NCBI GenBank assembly: GCA_016710935.1
Contig: JADJTY010000012.1
Span: forward strand, 310,001 to 374,000
Source of the DNA: Chitinophagaceae bacterium
GTDB taxonomy: Bacteria > Bacteroidota > Bacteroidia > Chitinophagales > Chitinophagaceae
Direction: 5' to 3'
Length of the DNA stretch: 64,000 bases
Shown here: in pieces, positions 28,169-37,758 of the stretch
Layout: each line of letters begins with the position of its first letter
How positions within the stretch are numbered: the first letter of the stretch is position 1
Made by a program: the position numbers and the translations under genes
The notes under the pieces: generated by a model
Seen by the model: only the letters and a program-made list of their open reading frames with translations
The model's database searches: none
What the model was told of the DNA's origin: nothing

Positions 28169-28612
28169 ATGATCGATATCAACATCAATACACCGGCTTT
28201 ACTCTTCCCGGCCATTACTTTATTAATGCTCGCTTATACAAACCGGTTTTTATCGCTTGCATCGCTCGTACGTAAACTGCATGCAGAATATAACCGTGGA
28301 GAAAAAGAAAGAAATATTTTAAGCCAGATCAAAAATATCCGCAGCAGGTTAAACCTGATCCGTTATATGCAGGCATTGGGCGTGTTGAGTTTTCTTTGTT
28401 GTGTATTATGTATGTATGCGCTATTCCGTAACTGGATATTGGTTGCACACTGGATATTTGCAGCCAGCCTCATTTTTTTACTCCTCTCCATTATTTTGTC
28501 GTTGCTGGAAATAAACAAAAGCACCAAAGCCATTGAGCTGGTGCTCAGTGATATTGAAGAGCTTGATAAAGAAAATATTTTTACCGATATTTTTAAAAAG
28601 AGTGATCCTTAA
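28169..28612 (+). CDS. DUF2721 family membrane protein
   Basis: 147 residues. A membrane segment at about 10-30, a basic cytoplasmic stretch (VRKLHAEYNRGEKERNILSQI), two more membrane helices between about 70 and 118, and an acidic C-terminal helix with LSDIEELD. This layout fits DUF2721; function unknown. Start chosen at MIDININTP, immediately after the PAP2 stop. The stop overlaps the convergent DUF983 stop by four bases. Confidence 0.82.
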   Translation: MIDININTPALLFPAITLLMLAYTNRFLSLASLVRKLHAEYNRGEKERNILSQIKNIRSRLNLIRYMQALGVLSFLCCVLCMYALFRNWILVAHWIFAASLIFLLLSIILSLLEINKSTKAIELVLSDIEELDKENIFTDIFKKSDP

Positions 28613-29040
28613 TGCAGTTCCACCGGCTTTGTGGTTTCATAGTGCTCATCATACTTAACAAAAATACGCATGTACAAAACACGGCTCAGGCGCATGAGCC
28701 AGGGTTGTGTAACAACCAATATAATGGTGTTTGTACCCAGCCACCAGAAAATACGGTTATCATCTGTTGAAATACCGATCAAAATAAACCAAGCTACAAA
28801 AGTAGCAACAGAAACAGCTACTGCCAACGCATAACTTACATAGCCTGTTCCAAACCAAAAACCTTCTTCCAGGTCATATTTCTGTTTACAAACCGGGCAA
28901 TTATCCGGCATATTAAATATGTGAGAAAGCTTAAGGCTTTTATATGGATTGGCATCCGTGAACATTTTTCCCCGCCTGCACCGGGGGCATTTCATGGTTA
29001 ATATACTCCAGAGGTAATTGGGGGTTGGTTTTTTAGACAT
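28609..29040 (-). CDS. DUF983 family protein with zinc-ribbon-like cysteines
   Basis: 143 residues from MSKKPTPNYLW. The N-terminal part has two CxxC pairs, MKCPRCRRGKMF and DNCPVCKQKYDLEEGFW, typical of DUF983, then two membrane helices (about 62-85 and 95-118). Function is unknown. A longer in-frame ORF reaches 29154, but its extra 38 codons include the -7 box and part of the inverted repeat of the neighbouring cassette, so I reject it. Confidence 0.87.
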   Translation of the reverse strand: MSKKPTPNYLWSILTMKCPRCRRGKMFTDANPYKSLKLSHIFNMPDNCPVCKQKYDLEEGFWFGTGYVSYALAVAVSVATFVAWFILIGISTDDNRIFWWLGTNTIILVVTQPWLMRLSRVLYMRIFVKYDEHYETTKPVELH

Positions 29041-29045
29041 GGGTG

Positions 29046-29053
29046 CAAAGGTA
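29046..29053 (-). promoter_or_regulatory. Bacteroidota -7 box TACCTTTG immediately before DUF983
   Basis: Exact TAnnTTTG match ending five bases before the ATG at 29040, so the transcript would start at about the start codon (leaderless). Confidence 0.6.
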
Positions 29054-29115
29054 GGGAAACTAAAAGGGAAGGTTTTATTATCTAGTTTCTTTTCAGGCAT
29101 CATTCCTCTAATATT

Positions 29116-29625
29116 TTTGAACCACATAGAAGGATAGTAACATAGGAGGAACACATAGCTTTTTTATTCTTCAGGTAATATAGAGAAAAGATTGTTTACT
29201 AGGGTTTTTTGTCCTCCTTTAAAAATATTAGTACAATGAAAATTTATAAGAATACCTTTTGGTTTTTCCAGCATTTGCATATAAGAAAGTAAGATTGCAT
29301 CATGCACGGGCAACAACCCTTCCTGCGCTTTCAATTCCACACAAAGTATTTCTTCTACAAGCACATCCAATCTCAATTCCGTATCAAATTCCAATCCCTT
29401 ATATTGTAATGGTACCCAGACCTGATTTCTGAAAGCTATCCCCTGTAGCGTCAATTCTTTCATAAAACATTTTTCATATACACTTTCCAATAGTCCCGGA
29501 CCAAGATGTTTATGAACTTCGATGGCGCAACCAATAACTTTAAAGGTGAGTTCATTTAAATATTTCTTTGTTACTTGCATTTTCCTATGTGCTTACTATG
29601 TACCTATGACCCTATGTGGTTCAAA
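29116..29625. mobile_element. Candidate cassette: GxxExxY gene bounded by terminal inverted repeats
   Basis: TTTGAACCACATAG (29116-29129) and its exact reverse complement (29612-29625) bound a 510-base unit holding one gene. Inside each end lie extra related units: on the right CTATGT-like units at about 29584, 29597 and 29603, on the left matching ACATAG units at about 29141 and 29152, so each terminal block is about 45 bases. No transposase is inside and no target duplication is clear. Flanks are an intact DUF983 promoter and the SemiSWEET gene. It may be a non-autonomous element or a repeat-mobilised gene cassette (inference). Confidence 0.6.
29164..29580 (-). CDS. GxxExxY protein (PDDEXK_3, PD-(D/E)XK nuclease-like fold)
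   Basis: 138 residues. The naming motif is seen as GLLESVY near residue 29, preceded by the conserved helix GCAIEVHKHLGP. The nuclease-type core appears as LRLDVLVEEILCVELKAQ: an Asp, then E-x-K, the geometry of PD-(D/E)XK enzymes. The family is common and scattered in Bacteroidota; its function is not established. The gene fills almost all of a 510-base unit with terminal inverted repeats and its upstream region is made only of those repeats. Confidence 0.9.
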   Translation of the reverse strand: MQVTKKYLNELTFKVIGCAIEVHKHLGPGLLESVYEKCFMKELTLQGIAFRNQVWVPLQYKGLEFDTELRLDVLVEEILCVELKAQEGLLPVHDAILLSYMQMLEKPKGILINFHCTNIFKGGQKTLVNNLFSILPEE

Positions 29626-29645
29626 TTTATACAGGCTGAATCATA

Positions 29646-29900
29646 CTACTTAAACCTCAATTTAAAATACAGCAATATCAAACTCATAGCCAGTACCATA
29701 CTGTTGGTATAAATGATTGCTGCATCTCTTACCATTAACCCATAGGTAAGCCATAGCAAAACACCCAGTATAAGCAACAACAACATGATCAGCGAAAGAT
29801 CTTTTGCAGATTTTGTTTTCCAGATATGTATTACCTGTGGCAAAAAAGTTATTGAGGTAATGGTACCTGCAAGTAATCCTAAAATTTGAATTCCTGACAT
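29646..29900 (-). CDS. SemiSWEET-type sugar transporter (MtN3/PQ-loop)
   Basis: 84 residues with three helices, one PQ-loop unit: ITSITFLPQVIHIWKTKSAKDLS holds the conserved PQ and the loop after helix 1. SemiSWEETs dimerise to form a sugar channel. It begins five bases after the stop of the ABC exporter gene in the same direction, so they are probably co-transcribed; a functional link is not implied. Confidence 0.9.
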   Translation of the reverse strand: MSGIQILGLLAGTITSITFLPQVIHIWKTKSAKDLSLIMLLLLILGVLLWLTYGLMVRDAAIIYTNSMVLAMSLILLYFKLRFK

Positions 29901-29905
29901 GGATA

Positions 29906-31722
29906 TTAATTTAATGATGGAATTGATGGTGTTGATCTTTTTCTTTCACCAATTTGCTGGCGCCACATCGCATAATACAAACCTTTTTCTTCCAGCAGTT
30001 TTTCATGCGATCCTGTTTCCACCACATCGCCCTTTTCCAAAACATAAATTCTGTCGGCATGCATGATGGTACTTAACCGGTGTGCAATTAAAATGGTGAT
30101 CTGTTCTTTTTCAGATGAAATATCCCTGATGGTATTGGTGATCTCTTCTTCTGTTAATGAATCGAGTGCTGAAGTTGCTTCATCAAAAATTAATAAATGC
30201 GGCTGGCGCAACAAAGCCCGGGCAATGGAAATACGCTGCTTTTCTCCGCCCGATAATTTTAAGCCTCCTTCACCGATCATGGTATCCAAACCATTCTCTG
30301 CCCGGGCAAGTAATCCGGTGCAGCTTGCTTTTTCCAGCACATCATTCAATGTAGCTTCACTGGCAGCAGGATTTACAAACATCAGGTTCTCCCGGATGGT
30401 TCCGCTGAATAGATTGGTATCCTGTGTTACAAAACCGATCTGTTTGCGCAGGTCATCAAAAAGTATCTCGGTCTCATCTAAATTATTGTACATGATCTTT
30501 CCTTCCAGCGGACGGTATAAACCAACAAGCAATTTCATCAGGGTAGATTTACCCGAACCCGAAGGGCCAACAAAGGCAACGGTTTCGCCGATCTTTGCAT
30601 CAAAACTGATGTTGTTGATGGCTTTATGTGATGCCGATTTATGTTTAAAAGAAACACCATTAAAAGCAAGTGTTTCAATATTGTTCAGCGCCTTTGGATC
30701 AGCCGGCTCAAGCTCCGGTTCTTTTATCATCAGGTTGTGAAAATTATTCAGCGATGCTTCGGCCTCACGGTACGACAATAGTATGTTTCCAATTTCCTGC
30801 AGCGGACCAAAAACAAAGAAAGAAAATATCTGCATGGTTACCAGCTGCCCTGCGTTCATTTGGTTATGAAAGATCAGGTACATCAAAATAAACAGGATCA
30901 CCTGTCTTAATGTATTTACAAATGTGCCTTGTATAAAACTGATGCTGCGGATCTTTTTTACTTTTTTTAATTCAAGCCCGAGTATTTTATAGGTGTTTTT
31001 ATTTAAACGTTTTACTTCCTGCTCGGTAAGCCCCAAACTTTTTACCAGTTCAATATTGCGCAGCGATTCGGTGGTAGAACCTGCCAGGGCCGTTGTTTCG
31101 CCAACAATATTTTTTTGTATGATCTTGATCTTTTTACTGAGGAAATTGGTGATAACTGTAAGCAGTAAAATACCTACGATATAAGCAACCGGAATACTCC
31201 AGTGTATATAAACGGCCGCATATACAAATACAAATACCACGCCTATAATTACTCCAAATAAAATGTTGATGAAATTGGTCATAAACCTTTCCACATCCGA
31301 CCGTACCTTGGTTAAAATAGAAAGTGTTTCGCCGCTGCGCTGGTCTTCAAATTCCTGGTAAGGCAGCTTCATGGCGTGTTGCAACCCATCTGTGAAAACC
31401 TTAGCACCAAATTTTTGAATAACCACATTTAAAAAATAATCCTGAAATGCTTTAGCAATACGGCTTATCATAGCCACTGTTATAGATGCGATGAGGATAT
31501 ACCAAACGCCGGGTTTCTCCCAGGAAAAGAATAAAAAAACCGATCCCAATCGAAATTGCTTACAGGTGTTTTAGAACTGCCCTGGTGATCGTTGGCAAGA
31601 TTGATCAGCTTTCCCAACAGGATAGGATCAATAAGTGAAAATCCAATATTGATAGCTGCTAAAGTTAAAGTAAGTGCTACCAGCCATTTGTATGGCTTCA
31701 GATAGCGGAGTAATATTTTCAT
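29906..31722 (-). pseudogene. ABC exporter half-transporter (membrane plus ATPase), frameshifted near the N-terminus
   Basis: The N-terminal 60 or so residues (MKILLRYLKPYKWLVALTLT) are in one frame from 31722; the rest is in another frame from about 31540 on. The break falls at a run of seven A (31533-31539); one more base there would join the frames smoothly (RFFLFFSWEKPG). The remaining protein has a six-helix membrane domain and an ATPase with Walker A GPSGSGKSTLMKL, the Q-loop, LSGGEKQRIS, Walker B LLIFDEATSALDS and the His-switch IAHRLS, all intact. So either a sequencing or assembly error, a recent mutation, or slippage at the homopolymer. Multidrug or lipid export is the usual role. 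Confidence 0.85.
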
Positions 31723-31900
31723 TCAGTAGTCTTGTTTAATAATACATCGAAAAGATTCAATGCATCAAATATCGTACAAGTTCGGAAAAAATGACTAAAA
31801 GTCAGAAAACAATAGGCAATATGTAATCGGCAATAGGCAAAATATCTCAAATATTGAAAATCAATCAACTTAATAAATAGGAATTGCTTATTGCCAATAG

Positions 31901-33445
31901 TTACGCTCCCCACCCTTCCCTATCCAAACTCCGGTACTGAATGGCTTCTGCCAAATGCTCAGGTTTTATATCTTCACTGGCCGAGAGATCCGCAATGGTG
32001 CGGCTTACTTTTAAAATGCGGTCGTAGGCACGGGCGCTGAGGTTTAATTTTTCCATGGCAACTTTCAATAAATTTTGCCCGGCAGTAGAAATCACACAAA
32101 TTTCTTTCAGTTGTTTGCTGCTCATTTGTGCATTGGCATACACACCATCATTTTCTTTGTATCGCTCTTCCTGAATTTCTCTTGCCTTAATTACACGCTC
32201 TCTTATACTGCTGCTTTTTTCAAATTGCTGTGCCGATGATAATTCATTAAATGCAACCGGCGTTACTTCCACATGCAGATCAATTCTGTCGAGCAATGGG
32301 CCCGATATTTTATTCAGGTATTTTTGAACCGCACCCGGCGGACAGGTGCATTCTTTCTCGGGATGATTGAAAAATCCGCAGGGGCAGGGATTCATACTGG
32401 CAATCAACATAAACGATGCAGGAAAATCCAGCGCAACTTTTGCACGGGAGATAGTAACTTTTCTTTCTTCCATCGGCTGGCGCATTACTTCCAGCACCTG
32501 CCTTTTAAATTCGGGCAGTTCATCTAAAAATAAAACGCCGTTGTGTGCAAGTGAAATTTCGCCTGGCTGCGGAATACCTCCGCCGCCAACAAGTGCCACA
32601 TCAGAAATTGTGTGGTGCGGACTCCTGAATGGCCGTTTGGAAATCAATGTAGAGTTCTCCGGAAGTTTACCTGCAACAGAATGAATCTTGGTTGTTTCCA
32701 ATGCTTCCTGCAAACTTAAAGGTGGCAGTATCGTTGGCAAACGCTTTGCCAGCATGGTTTTTCCGGCACCGGGCGGGCCAATTAAAATGGCATTGTGTCC
32801 GCCTGCGGCTGCGATCTCTAACGCCCGCTTGATATTCTCCTGTCCCTTTACATCACAAAAATCAATTTCAAAATCGCTTTGCGCATGGGCAAATTCTTCA
32901 CGGGTATTTACAATGGTTGGTTGTATGGATTCTTCATTGTTAAAAAATTCGATCACATCTGTAATGTGTTCTACTGCGTAAACATTCAGGTTGTTTACCA
33001 TGGCAGCTTCTCTTGCATTTTGTTTAGGAACGATCAATCCTTTAAAACCTTCCTTGCGTGCCTGTATGGCGATGGGCAAGGCGCCTTTGATGGGGCGTAT
33101 TTCCCCATCAAGACTTAGCTCGCCCATAATTACATACTCACTTAATCTTTCAGGATTTTCAATTTGTTCGGTGGCACCCAATGTGCCGATGGCAATAGGA
33201 AGATCGAAAGCAGTACCCGTTTTTTTTATATCGGCAGGCGCCAGGTTTACCACCAGCTTGGTGCGGGGCATAAAATAATGGTTGCTTTTGATAGCACTCT
33301 CTACACGTTGCAGACTTTCCTTTACGGCATTATCGGGCAGGCCAACTATATAATAGTTTTGGCCCTGGTTGTTTACACTTACTTCTACTGTAATGGTAAT
33401 AGCTTCCACGCCATAAACGGCGCTGCCAAAAGTTTTAACCAGCAT
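31901..33445 (-). CDS. YifB/ComM-family AAA+ ATPase (Mg chelatase-like)
   Basis: 514 residues. N-terminal ChlI-like domain (VEVSVNNQGQNYYIVGLPDNAVKESLQRV), AAA+ core with Walker A LIGPPGAGKTMLAKR and Walker B VLFLDELPEF, then cysteines in MNPCPCGFFNHPEKECTCPP and a C-terminal helical domain. ComM is a hexameric branch-migration helicase used in natural transformation; YifB homologues occur widely, so competence is possible but not shown. A TAACTTTA -7-like box lies at 33462-33469, about 17 bases upstream of the start. Confidence 0.93.
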   Translation of the reverse strand: MLVKTFGSAVYGVEAITITVEVSVNNQGQNYYIVGLPDNAVKESLQRVESAIKSNHYFMPRTKLVVNLAPADIKKTGTAFDLPIAIGTLGATEQIENPERLSEYVIMGELSLDGEIRPIKGALPIAIQARKEGFKGLIVPKQNAREAAMVNNLNVYAVEHITDVIEFFNNEESIQPTIVNTREEFAHAQSDFEIDFCDVKGQENIKRALEIAAAGGHNAILIGPPGAGKTMLAKRLPTILPPLSLQEALETTKIHSVAGKLPENSTLISKRPFRSPHHTISDVALVGGGGIPQPGEISLAHNGVLFLDELPEFKRQVLEVMRQPMEERKVTISRAKVALDFPASFMLIASMNPCPCGFFNHPEKECTCPPGAVQKYLNKISGPLLDRIDLHVEVTPVAFNELSSAQQFEKSSSIRERVIKAREIQEERYKENDGVYANAQMSSKQLKEICVISTAGQNLLKVAMEKLNLSARAYDRILKVSRTIADLSASEDIKPEHLAEAIQYRSLDREGWGA

Positions 33446-33541
33446 GGGTACGAATTTTGTTTAAAGTTAGAAAAAGTTTAATGGGAAAGAAGAAAAATTT
33501 CGTGCAGTAATATTATCTGGTATAGCTGTACTGCCTCAACG

Positions 33542-33580
33542 AAAAAAATATGGATACCGGATTTATTCAACCCGGTATCC
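33542..33580 (-). terminator. Terminator of the type IX cargo gene
   Basis: The arms GGATACCGG (33552-33560) and CCGGTATCC (33572-33580) form a 9-bp stem; on the minus strand a run of seven T follows (33548-33542). It lies 59 bases after the stop of the gene at 33639-35363. Confidence 0.88.
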
Positions 33581-33638
33581 TGTCTGTTACTTTTCTTTAT
33601 AGTGCAGGCTTTAAAACTGTGCTTTTAAAACTTTATTG

Positions 33639-35363
33639 TTATTTAACTATTACTATTTTTTCGGTGATTTTTTCTGAATTATTGGCAAAAAAGAAAACAG
33701 CAGTATAAACACCTGAAGACAAATTAGCCAGGTTTAACTGCTGGGTTACAGCATTCATTAACTTATCCTGCCTGTATACCTGCCTGCCTGTTTCATCAAA
33801 AAGCAGCATTGATCTGCCAATATAATCCTTGCCAAAAGTAATAGAAAAAACGCCCCTGTTAGGATTAGGATAGATATACAGACTACTGCCGGATCTGCTA
33901 TCTACCTTAATTATCCTGGTAATTGAATAACTGGTTTTACCGTCAATATCCTCCTGTCTTATTCTGTAATAAAAAATACCGGTACCCGGAACATCATTGA
34001 ATGTATAGGTATTTATTTTATTGCTGTTAACAGCACCATTTAATTTAGCTAAAGCAATAAAATGCACCCCATCCGCTGACCGCTCGGGATAAAAATATTT
34101 ATTATTGGTTTCTGATGCTGTTTTCCATTCCAGGTTCACCTGCACACCATATCTTGTTGCTGAAAATGAATACCAGCTGATAGGTAATGGTGGTGTTATT
34201 GTACAAAACTGGTTAATGGCCACCGGTGTTAAAAATGCATTCATATACATACGGATGCCATTGATATCTTCCAGGTGTGCCATATTTTTAAAATCATGAT
34301 TGCCCAAATAAAAAACCATCCCGCCCCTGGTATCCGGGTCTTTAAATTTAGATACACTGGCACCGATGTTGTTGATACCTCCGATAATATTGGGGTCATT
34401 TTGAATTACATATCCATTATTTACCCAACTGCTGTTGATATCCCAGCTTTGCAAATGTCCCGTTTGTGTAGAATGATAATAACCATCATATTGTGCAAAG
34501 CCCAGGTCGCTATTGGAATATTTATCGTTACTATAGTGTGCATTATGATGGGTAATCCCCGTACTTGTTTGTAAGTACCCATGGTCAATATGGTTTTCAT
34601 AAGATTCCACAGCTGCGCATTGTGCCAAAAAATTACCACCAAATTCCACAAAAGCCCTGATACCATGGATAGCTATATCAAAATCAGGCGTTCCTACTTT
34701 ATCGTTATGAGGCTCAGATGCAAAAGTAAAACAGCTTATGATTAAATTTTGTCCCAGATTCACTCTCCAGTTTGTATCCGGAATACCCGCAAGCCCCATA
34801 AATCCAACATGAATATCCTCGTTTCCTCCGTCTTTCAGTATAGCTGCCTTGGGTTTAAAATCTGTAAGGTTATACCGTATGTCAACATTGGGTACATCGG
34901 CCGTAGTTTTATACACGCTGGGCCTGTTATTACCGGTAAGCGGAACAGCAGGGCTACCACCGGTGGGGTTAAGATAAAAAGAATCTATTAAAATACTTAC
35001 CCCGGCAGTATCGGCTGCAAAGATCACAAATGGACCGGCTTTAAAATCGTGGATGGCAGCCCCAAGGGCAATTGGTTTTAGTTTAGATGCGCTGGCCGTA
35101 AAATCAATACCGTCCTTTAATTTTCCGGCCTTTATTACCCATTTAATTTTAATATTGCGGTTAAGCAGAAATACCACCAGTCCGTAAGATTTTAAATTAA
35201 AATAGCCGGCAGTGTTTACCTGGTTGGTATTATCCATCGCAATAATATAACTACCCGCAGGCAGGGTTTGAGGATCGGCAACCGGGTTAGGAAGGTCTTT
35301 ATTTTGAGAGAAGGCCAATACCGTAAATAACAGCATTGCCGTTAATTGTAAGTACTTTTTCAT
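33639..35363 (-). CDS. Secreted protein with type IX C-terminal sorting domain
   Basis: 574 residues. Signal peptide to about residue 20 (ending AFSQ). The bulk (about 30-395) is unrecognised, with many Asn, Gly and aromatic residues. From about 400 a fibronectin-like region (VNLEWKTASETNNKYFYPERS) precedes a C-terminal domain starting YIYPNPNRGVFSITFG and ending KITEKIVIVK, the pattern of type IX sorting domains. It is expected to be exported by the T9SS and held at or released from the surface. A strong terminator follows. Confidence 0.86.
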   Translation of the reverse strand: MKKYLQLTAMLLFTVLAFSQNKDLPNPVADPQTLPAGSYIIAMDNTNQVNTAGYFNLKSYGLVVFLLNRNIKIKWVIKAGKLKDGIDFTASASKLKPIALGAAIHDFKAGPFVIFAADTAGVSILIDSFYLNPTGGSPAVPLTGNNRPSVYKTTADVPNVDIRYNLTDFKPKAAILKDGGNEDIHVGFMGLAGIPDTNWRVNLGQNLIISCFTFASEPHNDKVGTPDFDIAIHGIRAFVEFGGNFLAQCAAVESYENHIDHGYLQTSTGITHHNAHYSNDKYSNSDLGFAQYDGYYHSTQTGHLQSWDINSSWVNNGYVIQNDPNIIGGINNIGASVSKFKDPDTRGGMVFYLGNHDFKNMAHLEDINGIRMYMNAFLTPVAINQFCTITPPLPISWYSFSATRYGVQVNLEWKTASETNNKYFYPERSADGVHFIALAKLNGAVNSNKINTYTFNDVPGTGIFYYRIRQEDIDGKTSYSITRIIKVDSRSGSSLYIYPNPNRGVFSITFGKDYIGRSMLLFDETGRQVYRQDKLMNAVTQQLNLANLSSGVYTAVFFFANNSEKITEKIVIVK

Positions 35364-35696
35364 GATCGTAGTTTTAATAAAATGAACAAATTTGTTTCGT
35401 CCACATAATCAACATCCGGTCATTAAGTAATTACCAAATAGGAATCGCTGTATAAATAATTTATTTAAATATCTCAAAGATCCCAAATTAATTACAAACT
35501 ATAACAGCTTAACGAGGGGCATGTTGTAGCTTTTAAAACACAATAATATTACATCACAATAATTCACCGGGAAATGACTCTTATCAGTATTCAGGTTGAT
35601 TCTGATCAGCATAAAATTGGCAGCAGTTTTAGCATATAAAATTACCAGGCACATTTATTCGGAAAAATATCAATCCCTTTTGGCAGGTATATATTT
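35364..35696. other. Intergenic stretch without a supported gene
   Basis: About 330 A/T-rich bases upstream of the type IX cargo gene. I see no reading frame with recognisable content, no clear repeat and no confident promoter box. Confidence 0.4.
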
Positions 35697-35880
35697 TTAA
35701 GTCTTCGGATGAAAAGTTTGCCAGCTATGCCAAAACTCCTGGTAGGCCTGAATCACAGCAGGCCGATTACCTTTTAATATTCCTTCAACACATTTGCCAT
35801 TCATATTCCAAACAGAATTAGTTGTGGTATCTTTTAAAGTTTGTATAGCAGCATCAAAAGTATATTCAAAGGAAGAAAGC
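35697..35880 (-). pseudogene. C-terminal remnant of a DUF3179 gene
   Basis: On the minus strand this stretch encodes about 60 residues including NSVWNMNGKCVEGILKGNR and QAYQEFWHSWQTFHPKT, then a stop. It is very close to the C-terminus of the intact DUF3179 protein at 37759-38961 (NSVWNMNGECVEGVLKGNR, QAYQEFWHSWESFHP). The upstream part is missing, so it is a decayed duplicate. Two genes (hypothetical and OmpA) lie between remnant and intact copy. Confidence 0.8.
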
Positions 35881-35938
35881 TATAAATTCTTCTGTCCTTA
35901 TTTAAGCAGCTAATACGTTTTTAGAGTTGGGTAGAATA

Positions 35939-36715
35939 CTACCATTTTATACTTTCCAGTATTTCCTTAATGATCAGGGGGTAGCGAACCTGGTCCTCCC
36001 GCAGCAAACCCACTGAGATATAAATAATTTCACCGGCATCTGCATACCAGAAGTGTTGCTGTTTCATTTGCTCCATAAAAAAATGTTCAGTCGTCTTAAA
36101 TATTTTTCCTCCGATCGTAATGTCGGTTAACGGATGTTGCTGCAGGTTAACAGCTCGGTTTATCTGCATGGTCATCTGAATTACCTGGTCGTTGGTTAGG
36201 TTACCGGTATTGGGTGTACGGATGATCTGTACTATTTCTGATTTATTAGCACTTCTTAGTACCAGTTTATTGTCTGTTTGAGCCTTACTCATAAATATAG
36301 AATTGTAGCGACTCAGTTTATAATCCCATTCCCAGGGATATTTTAAGGAAACTTTCGGGGGCTGTGTTTTCAGGCGCTGCCATTTTTGAATACCAACCGG
36401 TGATAAATAATTTTCTATGACGGGAATCAGCCATTCAAGCGATCTTTTAACGGTTGCAAAATTTTCTGTTTGTGTTTGTCCCATCAGGAAGGTTACTTCA
36501 TACATAGTGGCAATGGCAATTCCACGGGTATCGTTATTATGCCAGGTTTTAGGAACGATCATACCTATTACCTGGTTGTGCATTTTTACATGATGACGGT
36601 ACAGGCCGGCTGCTAGTTCCGGGATGGTATCCATAGTAACCCCGTGTGGCAGACGCAGATTTTGTGCAACTGCTGTTGAAGAAAAAAATAAAAAAATAAT
36701 CAGTATGCGTTTCAT
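35939..36715 (-). CDS. Hypothetical exported protein upstream-linked to OmpA
   Basis: 258 residues, not recognised. Signal peptide to about residue 17 (ending AVAQ). The mature part has mixed alpha/beta character without known motifs; there are no Cys clusters or catalytic signatures I can name. It starts nine bases after the stop of the OmpA-family gene, so the two are very probably one operon and may act together in the envelope. Confidence 0.75.
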   Translation of the reverse strand: MKRILIIFLFFSSTAVAQNLRLPHGVTMDTIPELAAGLYRHHVKMHNQVIGMIVPKTWHNNDTRGIAIATMYEVTFLMGQTQTENFATVKRSLEWLIPVIENYLSPVGIQKWQRLKTQPPKVSLKYPWEWDYKLSRYNSIFMSKAQTDNKLVLRSANKSEIVQIIRTPNTGNLTNDQVIQMTMQINRAVNLQQHPLTDITIGGKIFKTTEHFFMEQMKQQHFWYADAGEIIYISVGLLREDQVRYPLIIKEILESIKW

Positions 36716-36724
36716 GATAAGTAT

Positions 36725-37549
36725 TTATTGTTTTACAATTTCTACACGACGGTTTAACGCTTTCCCTTCTTCGGTAGTATTAGCTGAAACCGGGCACAAT
36801 GATGCAACTCCATCTGAACCAAGACGGGCAGGATTTATCTTTCCTTTTGTAACGAGATGGTTTTTTACTGCCAAGGCTCTGTCCTTTGAAAGCGTGATAT
36901 TATTTGCAAATACACCGGTGTTGTCTGTGTGCCCAACCACATAAATTTTAACCGTTGGATTGGCATTGAGGTAATCAATGACTGTCTGTAATGCCTTTTC
37001 CGACTCCGGTTTTATGGTAGCTTTATTTACATCGAACAAAATTCCGTACAAAGCGATCTTTCCATCACGGTCAATTCCTTCACTCATATTTACTTCAATA
37101 TCCTGTTTCATTTCTTCTGCTTCCACAATGATAATTTCAAAACCCAGGTCATCCGTATCAACTGCATTTTCTATTTGAAAATAAACGGTCTTGCCGCTTT
37201 GCTTCATTTTATAAAAACCCTTGTTTAATGCAAGCGATTCGCCTTTAGCTTTTGTAACAGCATTGTAATAGTTGGCGTGAATCTGTACACCACTGAACAG
37301 GCGTGCCTCTTTGGGATCCTTTGTGTAAGATATTTTAATAAACCTGCCACTTACTTCTTTATACTCCCGTTTGTCTTTCGTATTTATATAAGAGTATTTG
37401 TAGCTGTTGTATTCACTTGTTTCGCAACTTCGGATATAGAATCCGGGCATACGGGTCATGTATTTGGGTTCTGCGTTTTCGCACCCCGCCTTATCCTGGG
37501 CATTTGCGGTTATTGAAAAGAACGTAATGGCTATTAATAAACTTTTCAT
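36725..37549 (-). CDS. OmpA-family peptidoglycan-binding envelope protein
   Basis: 274 residues. Signal peptide ending ANAQ, an N-terminal region (about 20-165) without known fold, and a C-terminal OmpA-like domain (about 175-274): LFDVNKATIKPESEKALQTV, then VVGHTDNTG, LSKDRALAVKNHL and NRRVEIV. The Asp and Arg that grip diaminopimelate in this domain are present (TDN, NRR). It is expected to tie the outer membrane to peptidoglycan. Confidence 0.9.
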   Translation of the reverse strand: MKSLLIAITFFSITANAQDKAGCENAEPKYMTRMPGFYIRSCETSEYNSYKYSYINTKDKREYKEVSGRFIKISYTKDPKEARLFSGVQIHANYYNAVTKAKGESLALNKGFYKMKQSGKTVYFQIENAVDTDDLGFEIIIVEAEEMKQDIEVNMSEGIDRDGKIALYGILFDVNKATIKPESEKALQTVIDYLNANPTVKIYVVGHTDNTGVFANNITLSKDRALAVKNHLVTKGKINPARLGSDGVASLCPVSANTTEEGKALNRRVEIVKQ

Positions 37550-37758
37550 GTTTTGTTTTTTTTATACTAATTGAAGTTCTGTAGAGTTCGGTGCAGGACA
37601 ATTGCTAATATTAGTAATTGCGGCAAACGGCAGATTATAACATAGTTGTTCAGAAAACTGCATCGTTAATAATAAAAGTAACAAATGCAGGGCAAGTTAA
37701 AAAATAAACCTGACTGACAAAGCTGGTATATTTAGGATATTACCGGACTTACTGTTCT

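Noticed and set aside
27580..28215. Long open frame on the minus strand opposite the PAP2 gene (about 211 codons)
   Set aside because: The plus strand carries all three PAP2 motifs; the opposite frame has no family features and odd Cys/Lys composition, so it is a shadow.
29041..29154. N-terminal extension of DUF983
   Set aside because: It would include the -7 box and part of the inverted repeat of the neighbouring cassette; DUF983 proteins begin near the chosen Met.
31795..31910. Repeated CAATAGGCAAT-like words, considered as a CRISPR-like or regulatory array
   Set aside because: Units are short, irregular and without spacers of constant length; similar words near 45200 and 45290 suggest simple intergenic repeats.
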